From the NCBI RefSeq assembly GCF_003148905.1, contig NZ_QGHC01000002.1:1-64000 (forward strand): DNA of 64,000 nucleotides, given 5' to 3'. Below, in pieces: positions 55,401 to 64,000 of the stretch. The number at the start of each line of letters is the position of its first letter. The stretch's first letter is position 1. This DNA is from Fulvimonas soli (GTDB taxonomy: Bacteria > Pseudomonadota > Gammaproteobacteria > Xanthomonadales > Rhodanobacteraceae). The notes under the pieces were generated by a model. It saw nothing but the letters and a program-made list of their open reading frames with translations. It ran no database searches and was not told the origin of the DNA. Position numbers and translations under genes: made by a program.

Positions 55401-56387
55401 ATGACCGACACCGCCGCCCCGTCCCGCCCGCTCTGGCAGCGCCTGCTGCTGCGCCGGCTGAAGTTCCTCGCCATCGTGGTCGCCCTGCTCGCGCTGCTGT
55501 TCGGCGGCTGCTACCTGTTCGCGCCGCAGTGGCTGCTGCGCGCGGACATGGCGCGGCAGGCGATGGCCGCGCACCTGGAGCGGCACAGCGTGCAGGCCGG
55601 CGACACGCGCTGGGTCTACTACGAGGGCGGCGAAGGGCCGACCCTGGTGCTGCTGCACGGCTTCGGCGCCGACCGCAACGTGTGGCTGCCGCTGGCCAAG
55701 GAACTGACGCCGCACTTCCACCTGGTGATCCCCGACCTGCCCGGCTGGGGCGAGTCCACGCGCGCGGACGGCGCCAGCTACGACCTCGACGCGCAGGCCG
55801 CGCGGCTGCAGGCCTTCGTGCAGGCGCTCGACCTCGGCCGCTTCGTGCTGGTGGGGCACTCGATGGGCGGCGGCATCGCCGGCGTGTACGCGGCCGGGCA
55901 TCCCGAGCACGTGACGGGCCTGGCGCTGATCGATGCGTTCGGCCTGCAGATGCGCGAGAACGACTTCGCCCGCGAGGTGCTGGCCGGCAGGAACCCGTTC
56001 GTCTTCGACGACCGCGCCGGCCTGGAGCGCGTGCTCGCGCTCACCTTCGCCACGCCGCCGTCGATCCCCGGCCGCCTCGAGGACGTGCTGGTCAAGCGCA
56101 ACCGCGACAACCGCGCCTTCCTCCAGCGCACCTTCGACGTGCTGCGCCAGCCGGCGCAGTACCTCGCGCTGCAGCGCCGGCTGGGCGAGCTGCGCATGCC
56201 GGTGCTGGGCCTGTGGTGCCACGACGACAAGGTGATCGACGTCTCCGCGCTGGACAGCCTGCGCGGCGGCCTCACCGCCGCCGCCTCGATCGACAGCGCG
56301 GTGCTGTACGGCTGCAACCACATGCCCAACGTGGAGAAGCCGGCCGACGTCGCGCGCATCCTCACCGGCTTCGCGCTGTCGCACTGA
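55401..56387 (+). CDS. Membrane-anchored alpha/beta hydrolase
   Basis: The 328-residue protein has an N-terminal anchor (FLAIVVALLALLFGGCYLF), oxyanion HGFGADRNVW, nucleophile GHSMGGG (Ser154), an Asp in CHDDKVID and a His in YGCNHMPN. It resembles lipase/esterase-type hydrolases facing the periplasm. It is separated by 9 nt from the DUF6624 gene, suggesting cotranscription. Confidence 0.9.
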   Translation: MTDTAAPSRPLWQRLLLRRLKFLAIVVALLALLFGGCYLFAPQWLLRADMARQAMAAHLERHSVQAGDTRWVYYEGGEGPTLVLLHGFGADRNVWLPLAKELTPHFHLVIPDLPGWGESTRADGASYDLDAQAARLQAFVQALDLGRFVLVGHSMGGGIAGVYAAGHPEHVTGLALIDAFGLQMRENDFAREVLAGRNPFVFDDRAGLERVLALTFATPPSIPGRLEDVLVKRNRDNRAFLQRTFDVLRQPAQYLALQRRLGELRMPVLGLWCHDDKVIDVSALDSLRGGLTAAASIDSAVLYGCNHMPNVEKPADVARILTGFALSH

Positions 56388-56464
56388 GCGCCCGTTCAAA
56401 ACCTTCCGGGGAATGGCCGCGATGGGCTTGGCATCGGGGCCGTTGGCGGCCCTGGTCAGGCTGA

Positions 56465-56530
56465 TCGCGGCCGGAGGCCGCTCCCGCAAGGCTTGCGAGG
56501 CTCCCCTGTGGGAGCGGCCTCCGGCCGCGA
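56465..56530. repeat. Paired REP element (BIME-like)
   Basis: Perfect 21-bp inverted arms (56465-56485 and 56510-56530) of the GCGGCCGGAGGCCGCTCCC family flank a 24-nt spacer, the same spacer length as at 34445. It sits between convergent genes. Confidence 0.85.
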
Positions 56531-56624
56531 ATCGCCCCGTCCATGCCGCGTCATCACGGACCGTCCATTCCTTTCCTTTTCCCTGACCCGCGCACGGTCG
56601 GCTCCGGCGCTCCGAGCCGCACGG

Positions 56625-57203
56625 CTACAGCACGCCGGGAACCAGCGCCTTCACCCGTCGCATGTAGTCGGCGTAGGCGGCGCCGAACTGCTCGCGCATC
56701 CAGCGCTCCTCCAGCCGGAGCTTGAACCAGAACGAGGCGGCGATGATCGCCACGGCCAGCAGGCCGCGCCACTCGCCGATCGCCAGGGCAGTGCCGAGGA
56801 AGGCCAGCAGCAGGCCGCTGTAGATCGGATGGCGCACCCAGCGGTAGGGGCCGCGCTCGACCAGCTCGTGATCGTGCTTGACCTGCACCACCGCGCTCCA
56901 GTTGCGGCCGAGCACGTGGCGCGCCCAGCAGGCGAAGGCGACGCCGGTCCAGGCGAGCGCCGCGCCGAGCAGGGCGATCCACGCCGCGGCCGGGTACATG
57001 CGCGCGTGCAGCACGCTGTCCCCGAACCAGGCCTCCGGCCCGAGCAGGCCGATGCCGACGGCCAGCGGCAGCAGGTACTTGAGCAGGCGGGAGAGCGGCG
57101 ACTCGCTGCGGCTGGGGCGCTTGACCCGTTGCCAGCCCCACAGCCAGTACAGCGCGAAGACGATCCAGGCGGCCTCGATGATCGCGGCGATCGGCAGTTC
57201 CAT
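56625..57203 (-). CDS. Isoprenylcysteine carboxyl methyltransferase (ICMT/PEMT)-like membrane protein
   Basis: The 192-residue protein has four to five hydrophobic segments and the family C-terminal pattern HELVERGPYRWVRHPIYSGLLLAFLGTAL with a final LEERWMREQFGAAYADYMRRV. It is presumably a SAM-dependent methyltransferase in the membrane. The substrate is unknown; bacteria lack prenylated CAAX proteins. Confidence 0.88.
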   Translation of the reverse strand: MELPIAAIIEAAWIVFALYWLWGWQRVKRPSRSESPLSRLLKYLLPLAVGIGLLGPEAWFGDSVLHARMYPAAAWIALLGAALAWTGVAFACWARHVLGRNWSAVVQVKHDHELVERGPYRWVRHPIYSGLLLAFLGTALAIGEWRGLLAVAIIAASFWFKLRLEERWMREQFGAAYADYMRRVKALVPGVL

Positions 57204-57297
57204 CGGCTGTTCCGTGGCGGGCGCCGGCGCGCGGCGATGGCGGACAGGCTGGCGGGCGCGCCGGGGCGCGGCAAGTGACGGGTGTCAGCCGCTTTGC

Positions 57298-57318
57298 TTC
57301 GCGGCCTGCGGCCGCGAA
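57298..57318. repeat. REP-like palindrome, single
   Basis: TTCGCGGCC-TGC-GGCCGCGAA is a perfect 9-bp hairpin of the REP family, 5 nt from the YgjP-like gene stop. Confidence 0.65.
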
Positions 57319-57323
57319 ACCCC

Positions 57324-58094
57324 TCAGTCGGCGACGTCGGCCACCAGCCGGTCCAGCTCCGCCTTCAGCATCGCGCCGTTGACGCGCAGCCAGTCGCGCT
57401 GTTCGCGCCAGTCGGGGAACAGCGCCTCCACCTGGGCCCAGAAGCGCGGCGCGTGGCTGCGCACCTTCAGGTGGCACAGCTCGTGGACCAGCACGTAGCG
57501 CAGCGCGGCGGGCGGCGCCAGCGCGAGCGCGAGGTCGAGGTTGATGCGGTCGCGCGTGTCCAGGCTGCCCCACAGGCTCTTCATCGGGCGGATCTTCAGC
57601 GCGGTGGGCGCCAGGCCCAGCTGCGGCACGTAGCCGGCCAGCCAGCGCGAGACGTCGCGGCGCACCTGCGCCTCCAGGTGCGAGGCGAGCAGGCCGCGCG
57701 CCACCGGCAGCGCGCGCGTGTGCGGGCGCGGGATCACCAGGGTGAGCCCGCCGTCGAACGGCTCGATGCGCGGGTACGGCCCCTCGGCCCAGTCCAGCAG
57801 CACCGTCTCGCCGCGCAGCGGGAACTCGGTGGCGTAGCCCACGCGCAGCGGCGGCAGCGGCCGTACGATCAGGTTGAGCTCGTCGAGCTTCTGCTCCAGC
57901 CAGTCGGCGTGGCTGCGCAGGAAGGCGCTGACCTGGGCCGGGTGGGTGCCGCTGGGATAGGTGACGCGCGCGCCCTTCGGGGTGACGGTGAGGCGCAGCC
58001 GGCGCGCGCGCGGATGGGCCGACTTCAGCACGCGGATGGTGCTGCCGCCCGCCGTCGCCAGTTCCAGCCAGTCGCCTTCCAGATGCTGCGCCAT
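57324..58094 (-). CDS. YgjP/SprT-like metal-dependent hydrolase (DUF45)
   Basis: The 256-residue protein carries the zinc motif HELCHLKVRSHAPRFW, with the third His in the same stretch, preceded by KSLWGSLDTRDRINLDLALALAP, the usual DUF45 signature. It is cytoplasmic. Its activity is not established in the family. Confidence 0.9.
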   Translation of the reverse strand: MAQHLEGDWLELATAGGSTIRVLKSAHPRARRLRLTVTPKGARVTYPSGTHPAQVSAFLRSHADWLEQKLDELNLIVRPLPPLRVGYATEFPLRGETVLLDWAEGPYPRIEPFDGGLTLVIPRPHTRALPVARGLLASHLEAQVRRDVSRWLAGYVPQLGLAPTALKIRPMKSLWGSLDTRDRINLDLALALAPPAALRYVLVHELCHLKVRSHAPRFWAQVEALFPDWREQRDWLRVNGAMLKAELDRLVADVAD

Positions 58095-58218
58095 GTCACG
58101 CCCGAACGATCCAGGAACCCTGCCCGGTGATTCTGGCAGGGAATGTGGGGCGGGCGCGTGAGCTTCGCAAGCCGGGCCGGCGGCGGGACCTCCGGCCTCT
58201 CCATACGTATGCGTATGG

Positions 58219-59136
58219 TCAGCCGTCGACCGGCCGCGGCAGGCCGAACCACTCCTCCAGCTTGGCCAGCAGCCGCTCCAGCTCCAGGGTGAACAGGGCG
58301 AAGCGGGCGTCCGCCTCGGCGGCGGCGTCCTCGTGGCTGTCGCCCAGCTCCTCGGTGACCACGTCGAGGAACTTCAGCTTGCGCACCACCAGGTCCTCGC
58401 CCAGCACGAAGCTCATGCGGTCGTCGAACACCAGGCCCAGCTGGAACACCTGCTTGCCGTTGCGCAGGTGCTCCTTCACCTCCTCGGCGTCCAGGTCCTG
58501 GCGGCGGCACTTGGCGATGGCGCCGGCATTGCTGGCCGGGTCGCGCAGCTCGCACTCGTCGCCCAGCGCCAGGCCGCCGGGCAGCCTGCCGGTGGCGAGC
58601 CAGTCGGTCATCAGCACGCGCGGGCCCTCCTCCGGCGCCAGCGGCACCGCGGGGAAGCTGCCCAGCGCCTCGCGCAGCTGGGTCAGCGCGTTCTCGGCCG
58701 ACTTGCGGCTGGCGGTGTCCAGCACCAGCCAGCCGTGCTTGCGGTCCACGTAGGCGGACAGCCGCGAGCTGCGCACGAAGGCGCGCGGCAGCAGCTCGTT
58801 GAGCAGGTCCTCCTTGAGCCGCTTGCGCTCGCGGCCGCCGACCTTGCGGCCCTCCTCCTCGGCGATCTTGCGCACCCGGCGCTGCAGCTCGTCGTTGACC
58901 ACCGCGGCGGGCAGCAGCTTGTCCTCGCCGCCCACGCTGACCCAGGTGCAGGCGTTCACGCTGTGGATGAGCGCGGCTTCCTCGCCCCGGCCGACCGGCG
59001 GCACGAAGCCGCGGGTGGACAGCTCCAGCGGGCCGCACGGGCGCAGGCGGTGCCCGCCCAGCGCCTCCTCCAGGCGATCCAGGTCGGCGGCGACGGCGGG
59101 GGAGAAGCGGAACAGCGTGAGGTTGCGGAAGAACAT
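58219..59136 (-). CDS. rdgC: Recombination-associated protein RdgC
   Basis: The 305-residue protein begins MFFRNLTLFRFS, with family blocks GFVPPVGRGEEAALIH, VVNDELQRRVRKIAEEEGRKVGGRERKRLKEDLLNELLPRAF and LSAYVDRKHGWLVLDTASRKSAENAL. It forms a ring around duplex DNA and restrains RecA. Confidence 0.96.
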   Translation of the reverse strand: MFFRNLTLFRFSPAVAADLDRLEEALGGHRLRPCGPLELSTRGFVPPVGRGEEAALIHSVNACTWVSVGGEDKLLPAAVVNDELQRRVRKIAEEEGRKVGGRERKRLKEDLLNELLPRAFVRSSRLSAYVDRKHGWLVLDTASRKSAENALTQLREALGSFPAVPLAPEEGPRVLMTDWLATGRLPGGLALGDECELRDPASNAGAIAKCRRQDLDAEEVKEHLRNGKQVFQLGLVFDDRMSFVLGEDLVVRKLKFLDVVTEELGDSHEDAAAEADARFALFTLELERLLAKLEEWFGLPRPVDG

Positions 59137-59645
59137 GGGGCGGTCGGATTCCTCGGCAGGCCCGCGCGGCGGCAGGCGGCGCGGCCAAAGACGCCCATCA
59201 TACCGGACGGACCCGGCCGCGCCGAAACGGCCATGCCGCCGCCCGCGCCGCCTGCCGCGCGCGCCGCCGGACGGGCGCGCGGAACCGCGATGCCGCCCGC
59301 GCATGTGCATATGCCAATACGTCATGTCGGACCCGTCCGGGGCCCGCCGGGCCGCGCCGTGGCGGGCGCGGCGCCTCGCGCCGCCGGGAAAAGCCATGCG
59401 CGACAGCTATGCGGACATCTATACATCTAGACGTCTTCTTGGCTATAACTGTCCCCGCATGCCGCGCCGCAGCAATCCGCGGCGGAAGCGGAAGGGCATG
59501 CCGTGCATCCGAGTTTTCCACGAAGCCTCACGCCACGGGGCGGGATTCGGCCCAGCCCCAGGCCGCCGCCGCGCGCCATCCGGCGTTTGCGGCCGCAGCA
59601 ATAACAAGAGGCGTGCGGTACACCATGACGAGCCAGGGGAGTGCG
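59137..59645. other. Long regulatory gap between rdgC and the TonB receptor
   Basis: The 509-bp gap holds the rdgC upstream region, an A/T-richer block at 59290-59330, tandem 8-bp repeats at 59413-59436, a possible -10 TATAAC at 59444-59449, and a GGGGAG ribosome-binding site at about 59637. An open frame runs through its second half but lacks codon bias. I saw no gene. Confidence 0.5.
59413..59436 (+). promoter_or_regulatory. Three tandem 8-bp repeats resembling MetJ boxes
   Basis: GGACATCT, ATACATCT and AGACGTCT follow one another without gaps. The third equals the MetJ-box consensus of enterobacteria and the others match at 6 of 8. TATAAC lies 7 bp downstream, so a bound protein would block the promoter. 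Whether this organism has MetJ is unknown. Confidence 0.4.
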
Positions 59646-62600
59646 ATGAGAAAGACCACGAGATCCGGAACCGGCCTGGCGCTCGGCGCGCTGGCCTGCG
59701 CGATGGGGCTGGGGCTGGGCCAGGGCGCGCAGGCGCAGTCCACCACCGGCAGCATCTTCGGCCAGGTCGCCGCGGGCCGCGGCGACAGCGTGCTGATCAA
59801 GAGCAGCACCGGCGTCAGCCGCCAGGTGCCGCTGGACGAGCGCGGGCGCTACGCGGCGGGACAGCTGCCGGTGGGCAGCTACAAGGTGGTCCTGCAGCGC
59901 GGCGGGCAGGACGTGGAGACGCGCGACGACGTCACCGTGAAGGTGGGCGCCGGCACCGACGTCTCCTTCGCCGCGCCGGAGGCGCGGAACCTCGCCGGGA
60001 TCAGCGTCAGCGCCAACGCGCTGCCCTCGATCGACGTCACCAGCGTGGACTCGCGCACGGTGGTCACCAGCGAGCAGCTGGCCCGGCTGCCGCTGGGCCG
60101 CAGCGCCGAGTCCATCGCCCTGCTCGCGCCGGGCGTGGCGAACAACACCGGCAACTTCAAGGGCCCCACCGGGCAGTCGCTGCTCAGCTTCGGCGGCTCG
60201 GCGGCCAGCGAGAACGCCTACTACATCAACGGCTTCAACACCACCGACCCGCTGCGCGGCTTCGGCGGCCTGTCGCTGCCCTACGGGGCGATCGAGCAGG
60301 AGGAGGTCTACACCGGCGGCTACAGCGCGCAGTACGGCCGCTCCGACGGCGGCGTGATCAACGTGGTGGGCAAGCGCGGCACCAACGAGTGGCACTTCGG
60401 CGCGCAGCTCCTGTGGGAGCCCGCGTTCGCCCGCGCCCGCCAGGACAACCGCTACTACGCCAACGGCCTGCCCGCCACGCCGGTGGCCGGCGCCCTGTAT
60501 TCGCCCGACGGCAAGGACGGCTACTGGAGCGCCACCGCCAGCGCCTACGCCGGCGGCCCGCTGGTCAAGGACAAGCTGTTCTTCTTCGTTGCCGGCGAGT
60601 TCCAGAAGCAGGAGGGCGACAACGTCAACCCGGTCAGCGTGGCCAAGCCCGAGCAGGACTACACCTACAAGCTGCCGCGCTGGTACGCCAAGCTGGACTG
60701 GAACATCACCGACAACCACCTGCTGGAGCTGACCGGCGCCTCCGACAAGTACGAGACCTCGGGCACGGTGTACGACTACGACTACGCCGCCCGCGCGCGG
60801 GGCGCGCGGATCGGCCCCGACGACGACACCAAGAACGGCGGCGACCTGTGGACGGCCAAGTACACCGGCTACCTCACCGACGACCTCACGCTGAGCGCGC
60901 AGTACGGCAAGCTGAAGACGCGCGCCTACGACGCGCCGGGCGCCTACGACCCAAGCTACACGCAGGTCACCGGCCTCACCAGCGCCAACCCCGCCCTGGT
61001 GGGCGACGCCCGCAACCTGCAGCCGGTCGACAGCCTGTCCTCGGCCAAGCGCGGCAACCGCACCAGCAACTTCCGCGTGGACGTCAGCTACCGGCTGGGC
61101 GACCACACCCTGGGCGCGGGCATCGACAACCAGACCGCCAAGGCGATCGACCAGGGCTCGATCACCTCCGGCCCCGGCTATTCGTGGTCCTACGGCCAGA
61201 GCGACCCGGACACGCCGATCTCCACCGGCCTGGGCGTGCCGGCCACCGGCGGCTTCCCCAACGGCGCGGAAGGCTACTGGGTGTCAAGGAACGTCGCCAG
61301 CAGCCTGGCCACGGTGCGCTCCACCCAGCGCGCGCAGTACGTCGAGGACAAGTGGCAGCTCAACGACCGCTGGCTGCTCTCGCTGGGCCTGCGCAACGAC
61401 CAGTTCGAGAACTACAACAGCGACGGCGATGCGTTCATCACCCAGCACAAGCCGCAGTGGGCGCCGCGCCTGGGCTTCTCGTGGGACGTGGACGGCGACT
61501 CCAGCTTCAAGGTCTACGGCAACGCCGGCCGCTACTACCTGGGCCTGCCGCTGAACCCCGCACTCAACGCCGCCGGCGCCTACGTCAGCACGCAGCAGTA
61601 CTACACCTACGGCGGCATCAACCCCGACGGCACGCCCACCGGGCTCACGCAGATCTCCGGCCCGGTGTCGGCCAACAACGCCTACGGCGTCCTGCCCGAC
61701 CCGAAGACGGTCAGCGCCCGGGGCATGAAGGCCGAGTACCAGGACGAGTTCATCCTCGGCTTCACCAAGACCGCCGGCCCGGCGTGGGTGTACGGCGCCA
61801 AGCTCACCCAGCGCATCCTGCGCAACGCGATCGACGACTACTGCGACTTCGACAAGGTGGCGGCCAAGGCAGCCGCGCTGGGCTACGACGTCACCCTGGA
61901 CAGCAACCCGGTCAGCTGCTGGCTGTTCAACCCGGGCCGCGCCAACGCCTTCACCGTGGTGGACACCGCGGGCGCCTACCACACGGTGACGCTGAGCAAC
62001 GCCGACTTCGGCTTCCAGCGGCTCAAGCGCCGCTACTACGCGCTGGAAGCCTTCCTGGAGCACCCGTTCGACGGCAGGTGGTACGGCCGGATCGACTACA
62101 CCTTCTCGCGCAGCTACGGCAACACCGAGGGCCAGCTGCGCTCGGACCTGTACAGCCAGGCGCGCGACTCCGGGCAGACCGCGACCTCGACCAGCGAGGA
62201 CTGGGACAACGCCCCGATCATGGTCAACACCAACGGCGTGCAGAACAACGACCACAAGCACCAGCTGAAGCTGTACGGCTACTACCAGCTCACGCCCGAG
62301 TGGCTGGTGTCGGCCAACCTGAGCCTGATCTCCGGCGCGCCCAGGCCCTGCCTCGGCTACTACGGCGAGGACCGCGAGGATCCGGCCGGCTACCAGAACA
62401 ACTACCACTTCTGCTGGGGCGAGCCCTCGCCGCCGGGCAGCCACGGCCGCCTGCCCTGGTACCGCCAGCTGGACCTGGGCGCGAGCTACCGCCCGCTGTT
62501 CGCCGACGGCAGGCTGGCCTTCGCGCTCAACGTGTTCAACGTGACCAACAGCCACGCCGTGCTCGGCATCTTCCCGCAGCGCGAGCTGGCCGGCGGCCCG

Positions 62601-62684
62601 AACGTGGAGAACCCGCTGTACGGCACGCCGACCGTGCAGCAGGCGCCGCGCTACGTGCGGCTGAGCGCGAGCTACGACTACTGA
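59646..62684 (+). CDS. TonB-dependent receptor (Oar-like, carboxypeptidase-regulatory N-domain)
   Basis: The product has 1012 residues with a signal peptide (LGALACAMGLGLGQGAQAQ). A CarboxypepD_reg-like beta domain is at about 30-110 (STTGSIFGQVAAGRGDSVLI), a plug at about 120-230 (NAYYINGFNTTDP; YGRSDGGVINVV), and then a large 22-strand barrel ending RYVRLSASYDY with terminal aromatic residue. It probably imports a large or peptide-derived substrate. The ATG at 59646 has GGGGAG upstream. Confidence 0.93.
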   Translation: MRKTTRSGTGLALGALACAMGLGLGQGAQAQSTTGSIFGQVAAGRGDSVLIKSSTGVSRQVPLDERGRYAAGQLPVGSYKVVLQRGGQDVETRDDVTVKVGAGTDVSFAAPEARNLAGISVSANALPSIDVTSVDSRTVVTSEQLARLPLGRSAESIALLAPGVANNTGNFKGPTGQSLLSFGGSAASENAYYINGFNTTDPLRGFGGLSLPYGAIEQEEVYTGGYSAQYGRSDGGVINVVGKRGTNEWHFGAQLLWEPAFARARQDNRYYANGLPATPVAGALYSPDGKDGYWSATASAYAGGPLVKDKLFFFVAGEFQKQEGDNVNPVSVAKPEQDYTYKLPRWYAKLDWNITDNHLLELTGASDKYETSGTVYDYDYAARARGARIGPDDDTKNGGDLWTAKYTGYLTDDLTLSAQYGKLKTRAYDAPGAYDPSYTQVTGLTSANPALVGDARNLQPVDSLSSAKRGNRTSNFRVDVSYRLGDHTLGAGIDNQTAKAIDQGSITSGPGYSWSYGQSDPDTPISTGLGVPATGGFPNGAEGYWVSRNVASSLATVRSTQRAQYVEDKWQLNDRWLLSLGLRNDQFENYNSDGDAFITQHKPQWAPRLGFSWDVDGDSSFKVYGNAGRYYLGLPLNPALNAAGAYVSTQQYYTYGGINPDGTPTGLTQISGPVSANNAYGVLPDPKTVSARGMKAEYQDEFILGFTKTAGPAWVYGAKLTQRILRNAIDDYCDFDKVAAKAAALGYDVTLDSNPVSCWLFNPGRANAFTVVDTAGAYHTVTLSNADFGFQRLKRRYYALEAFLEHPFDGRWYGRIDYTFSRSYGNTEGQLRSDLYSQARDSGQTATSTSEDWDNAPIMVNTNGVQNNDHKHQLKLYGYYQLTPEWLVSANLSLISGAPRPCLGYYGEDREDPAGYQNNYHFCWGEPSPPGSHGRLPWYRQLDLGASYRPLFADGRLAFALNVFNVTNSHAVLGIFPQRELAGGPNVENPLYGTPTVQQAPRYVRLSASYDY

Positions 62685-62706
62685 ACCTGTCGCTCCCGCA
62701 AAACAA

Positions 62707-62731
62707 GGGCGGCCGCAGGGCCGCCCTTTTT
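62707..62731 (+). terminator. Intrinsic terminator of the TonB receptor gene
   Basis: GGGCGGCC (62707-62714) pairs with GGCCGCCC (62719-62726) around GCAG, followed by TTTTT. It is 22 nt after the stop codon. Confidence 0.92.
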
Positions 62732-62750
62732 CGTTTGCGTCATGCCGCCG

Positions 62751-63956
62751 TCAGCCCTTGCTCACCGCCGCGACGGCCCCGGCCACGTAGTCGATGTTGG
62801 CCTCGTTGAGCGCGGCCACGCAGATGCGCCCGGTGGAGAGCGCGTAGATGGCGTATTCCTCGCGCAGGCGCTCGACCTGCGCCCTGGACAGGCCCGAGTA
62901 GGAGAACATGCCCGCCTGCCGGGTGAAGAAGCCGTACTGCGGCGCGCCGCGCGCGGCCAGCTTGTCCACCAGCGCGGCGCGCATGGCGTGGATGCGCCCG
63001 CGCATCTGGCCCAGCTCGCCTTCCCAGCGCGCGCGCAGCTCGTCGCTCTCCAGCACGCCGGCGACCAGCAGCGCGCCGTGCGCGGCGGGGCTGGAATAGT
63101 TGGCGCGGATGGTCGCCTTGATGCGCGAGCGCAGCCGCGCCGCCTCCTCGCGGTCGGCGCCGACGAAGGACAGCGCGCCCACCCGCTCGCCGTACAGCGA
63201 GAACGACTTGGAATACGAGTTGGCCACCACGAAGGCGTCCACGCCGGCCTCGCCGAGCAGGCGGATCGCCAGCGCGTCGCGCTCGGTGCCGCGGTCGAAG
63301 CCCTGGTAGGCGATGTCCACGAACGGCAGCAGGTGGCGTTCCTTCAGCAGCGCCACCACCTGGTGCCACTGCGTGGCGTCCAGGTCCACGCCGGTGGGGT
63401 TGTGGCAGCAGGCGTGCAGCAGCACCACCGTGCCCGGCTGCAGCCGGCCCAGGTCCTCCAGCAGGCCGGCGTGGTCCACGCCCTTGCTCGCCGGGTCGTA
63501 GTAGCGGTATTCGAGCAGCTCGAAGCCGGCGGTGCGGAACACCACGTGGTGGTTGCCCCAGCTCGGGCTGCTGATCGCCACCTTCGCGCCGGGGCCGAGG
63601 ATCTGCCGGAGCAGGTCCGCGCCCACGCGCAGCGCGCCGCTGCCGCCGATGGTCTGCGCGGTGGCCACGCGGCCGGCGGCCAGCAGCGGCGAGTCGGCGC
63701 CGAACAGCAGCTTCTGGGTGGCGCGGTCGTAGGCCGGCAGGCCGTCGATCGGCAGGTAGCCGCGCGGCCTGGGGTCGCGCGCCAGCGCCTGCTCCACCTC
63801 GCGCACGCACTCCAGCAGCGGCACCCGGCCCGCCTCGTCCACGTAGATGCCCACGCCGAGGTTCACCTTGTTCGGGCGGGGATCGGCCAGGTACTGCTCG
63901 GTGAGGCCGAGGATCGGATCGCCCGGGGCCATTTCGACATGCGCAAACAGGGACAC
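62751..63956 (-). CDS. Aromatic amino acid/aspartate aminotransferase (class I, TyrB/AspC-like)
   Basis: The 401-residue PLP enzyme starts at GTG (SLFAHVEMAPGDPILGL, aligning with AspC/TyrB N-termini). Motifs are VNLGVGIYVDEAG, the CHNPTG block, DIAYQGF, the PLP-binding Lys in ANSYSKSFSLYGERVG, and a C-terminal Arg region. It transaminates aromatic amino acids or aspartate with 2-oxoglutarate. The choice between TyrB and AspC is open. Confidence 0.94.
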   Translation of the reverse strand: MSLFAHVEMAPGDPILGLTEQYLADPRPNKVNLGVGIYVDEAGRVPLLECVREVEQALARDPRPRGYLPIDGLPAYDRATQKLLFGADSPLLAAGRVATAQTIGGSGALRVGADLLRQILGPGAKVAISSPSWGNHHVVFRTAGFELLEYRYYDPASKGVDHAGLLEDLGRLQPGTVVLLHACCHNPTGVDLDATQWHQVVALLKERHLLPFVDIAYQGFDRGTERDALAIRLLGEAGVDAFVVANSYSKSFSLYGERVGALSFVGADREEAARLRSRIKATIRANYSSPAAHGALLVAGVLESDELRARWEGELGQMRGRIHAMRAALVDKLAARGAPQYGFFTRQAGMFSYSGLSRAQVERLREEYAIYALSTGRICVAALNEANIDYVAGAVAAVSKG

Positions 63957-63983
63957 GGTCAGGCTCGCTCGCTTGGGTTGAAA

Positions 63984-63998
63984 AGTATGGAAGTATAG
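63984..63998 (-). promoter_or_regulatory. Promoter-like A/T-rich region of the aminotransferase gene
   Basis: On the minus strand, TATACT (63993-63998) and a second TACTTTT-like block lie about 30-40 nt before the GTG start. The window ends before a -35 could be seen. Confidence 0.4.
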
Positions 63999-64000
63999 AC

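Noticed and set aside
59409-59645. N-terminal extension of the TonB receptor
   Set aside because: The upstream frame contains no signal peptide and overlaps the regulatory repeats; the ATG at 59646 has a ribosome-binding site and a proper signal peptide.

Overview
This window reads as a chromosomal segment of a high-G+C gammaproteobacterium of the Xanthomonadales/Lysobacterales type (Rhodanobacter, Dyella, Frateuria or Lysobacter-like). The reasons are strong G/C third-position bias, a class Ia ribonucleotide reductase beside gamma-type plsB, ubiE, rdgC, queF and tdk, several secreted peptidases, an Oar-like TonB receptor, and interspersed REP-like palindromes. I saw no rRNA or tRNA gene, CRISPR array, transposase or prophage. 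The placement is inferred from gene content, not from a search.

Layout. 1-1880: a hairpin repeat and an acyl-CoA synthetase (-). 1946-7626: the ribonucleotide reductase locus, with a consensus DnaA box, a promoter, a cobalamin riboswitch, nrdA carrying a 378-residue LAGLIDADG intein, a GIY-YIG pseudogene between two long inverted repeats, and nrdB. 7668-9094: an AraC-type regulator and a DUF4440 protein. 9136-14590: two tandem operators, a BlaI-type repressor, a BlaR1-like M56 protease with an unusual periplasmic region, a PDZ-like secreted protein and two FtsX-type permeases. 14446-17065: a secreted metallopeptidase-like protein, and a MerR regulator divergent from an SDR. 17127-24019: S9 peptidase, thioesterase, GST, a LysR/aldo-keto reductase divergent pair and an outer-membrane protein. 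24354-27883: M1-like peptidase, queF and a lipoprotein. 28002-32671: fatty acid desaturase and, divergently, a four-gene Gld-type ABC operon. 33026-36068: gnd, mutM and a higBA toxin-antitoxin module. 36103-41922: an unknown gene with tdk, then rep, an AI-2E-family permease and an acid phosphatase lipoprotein. 41923-45731: an intergenic region with a terminator and a possible small RNA, then plsB and ubiE. 45747-46331: a decayed brnTA module with an intact 34-bp palindrome. 46333-52201: GST, SRPBCC and EamA genes divergent from an Lrp regulator, then a Tat-exported phosphoesterase, prolyl iminopeptidase and an EF-hand protein. 52292-59136: M1 aminopeptidase, a two-copy DUF6624 protein, alpha/beta hydrolase, isoprenylcysteine-methyltransferase-like protein, YgjP-like metallohydrolase and rdgC. 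59413-63956: a TonB-dependent receptor with tandem 8-bp repeats upstream, and an aromatic/aspartate aminotransferase.

The most striking feature is the nrd locus. A class Ia enzyme is placed behind a B12 riboswitch, which implies an unseen B12-dependent backup reductase. Its large subunit is interrupted by an intein whose first downstream residue is glycine instead of the Cys, Ser or Thr needed for ordinary splicing. A second, dead endonuclease-like gene sits between nrdA and nrdB. Other themes are a class of promoters with the -10 box exactly 6 nt before the ATG (probably leaderless mRNAs), and a dispersed REP family that appears both as single hairpins and as inverted pairs.
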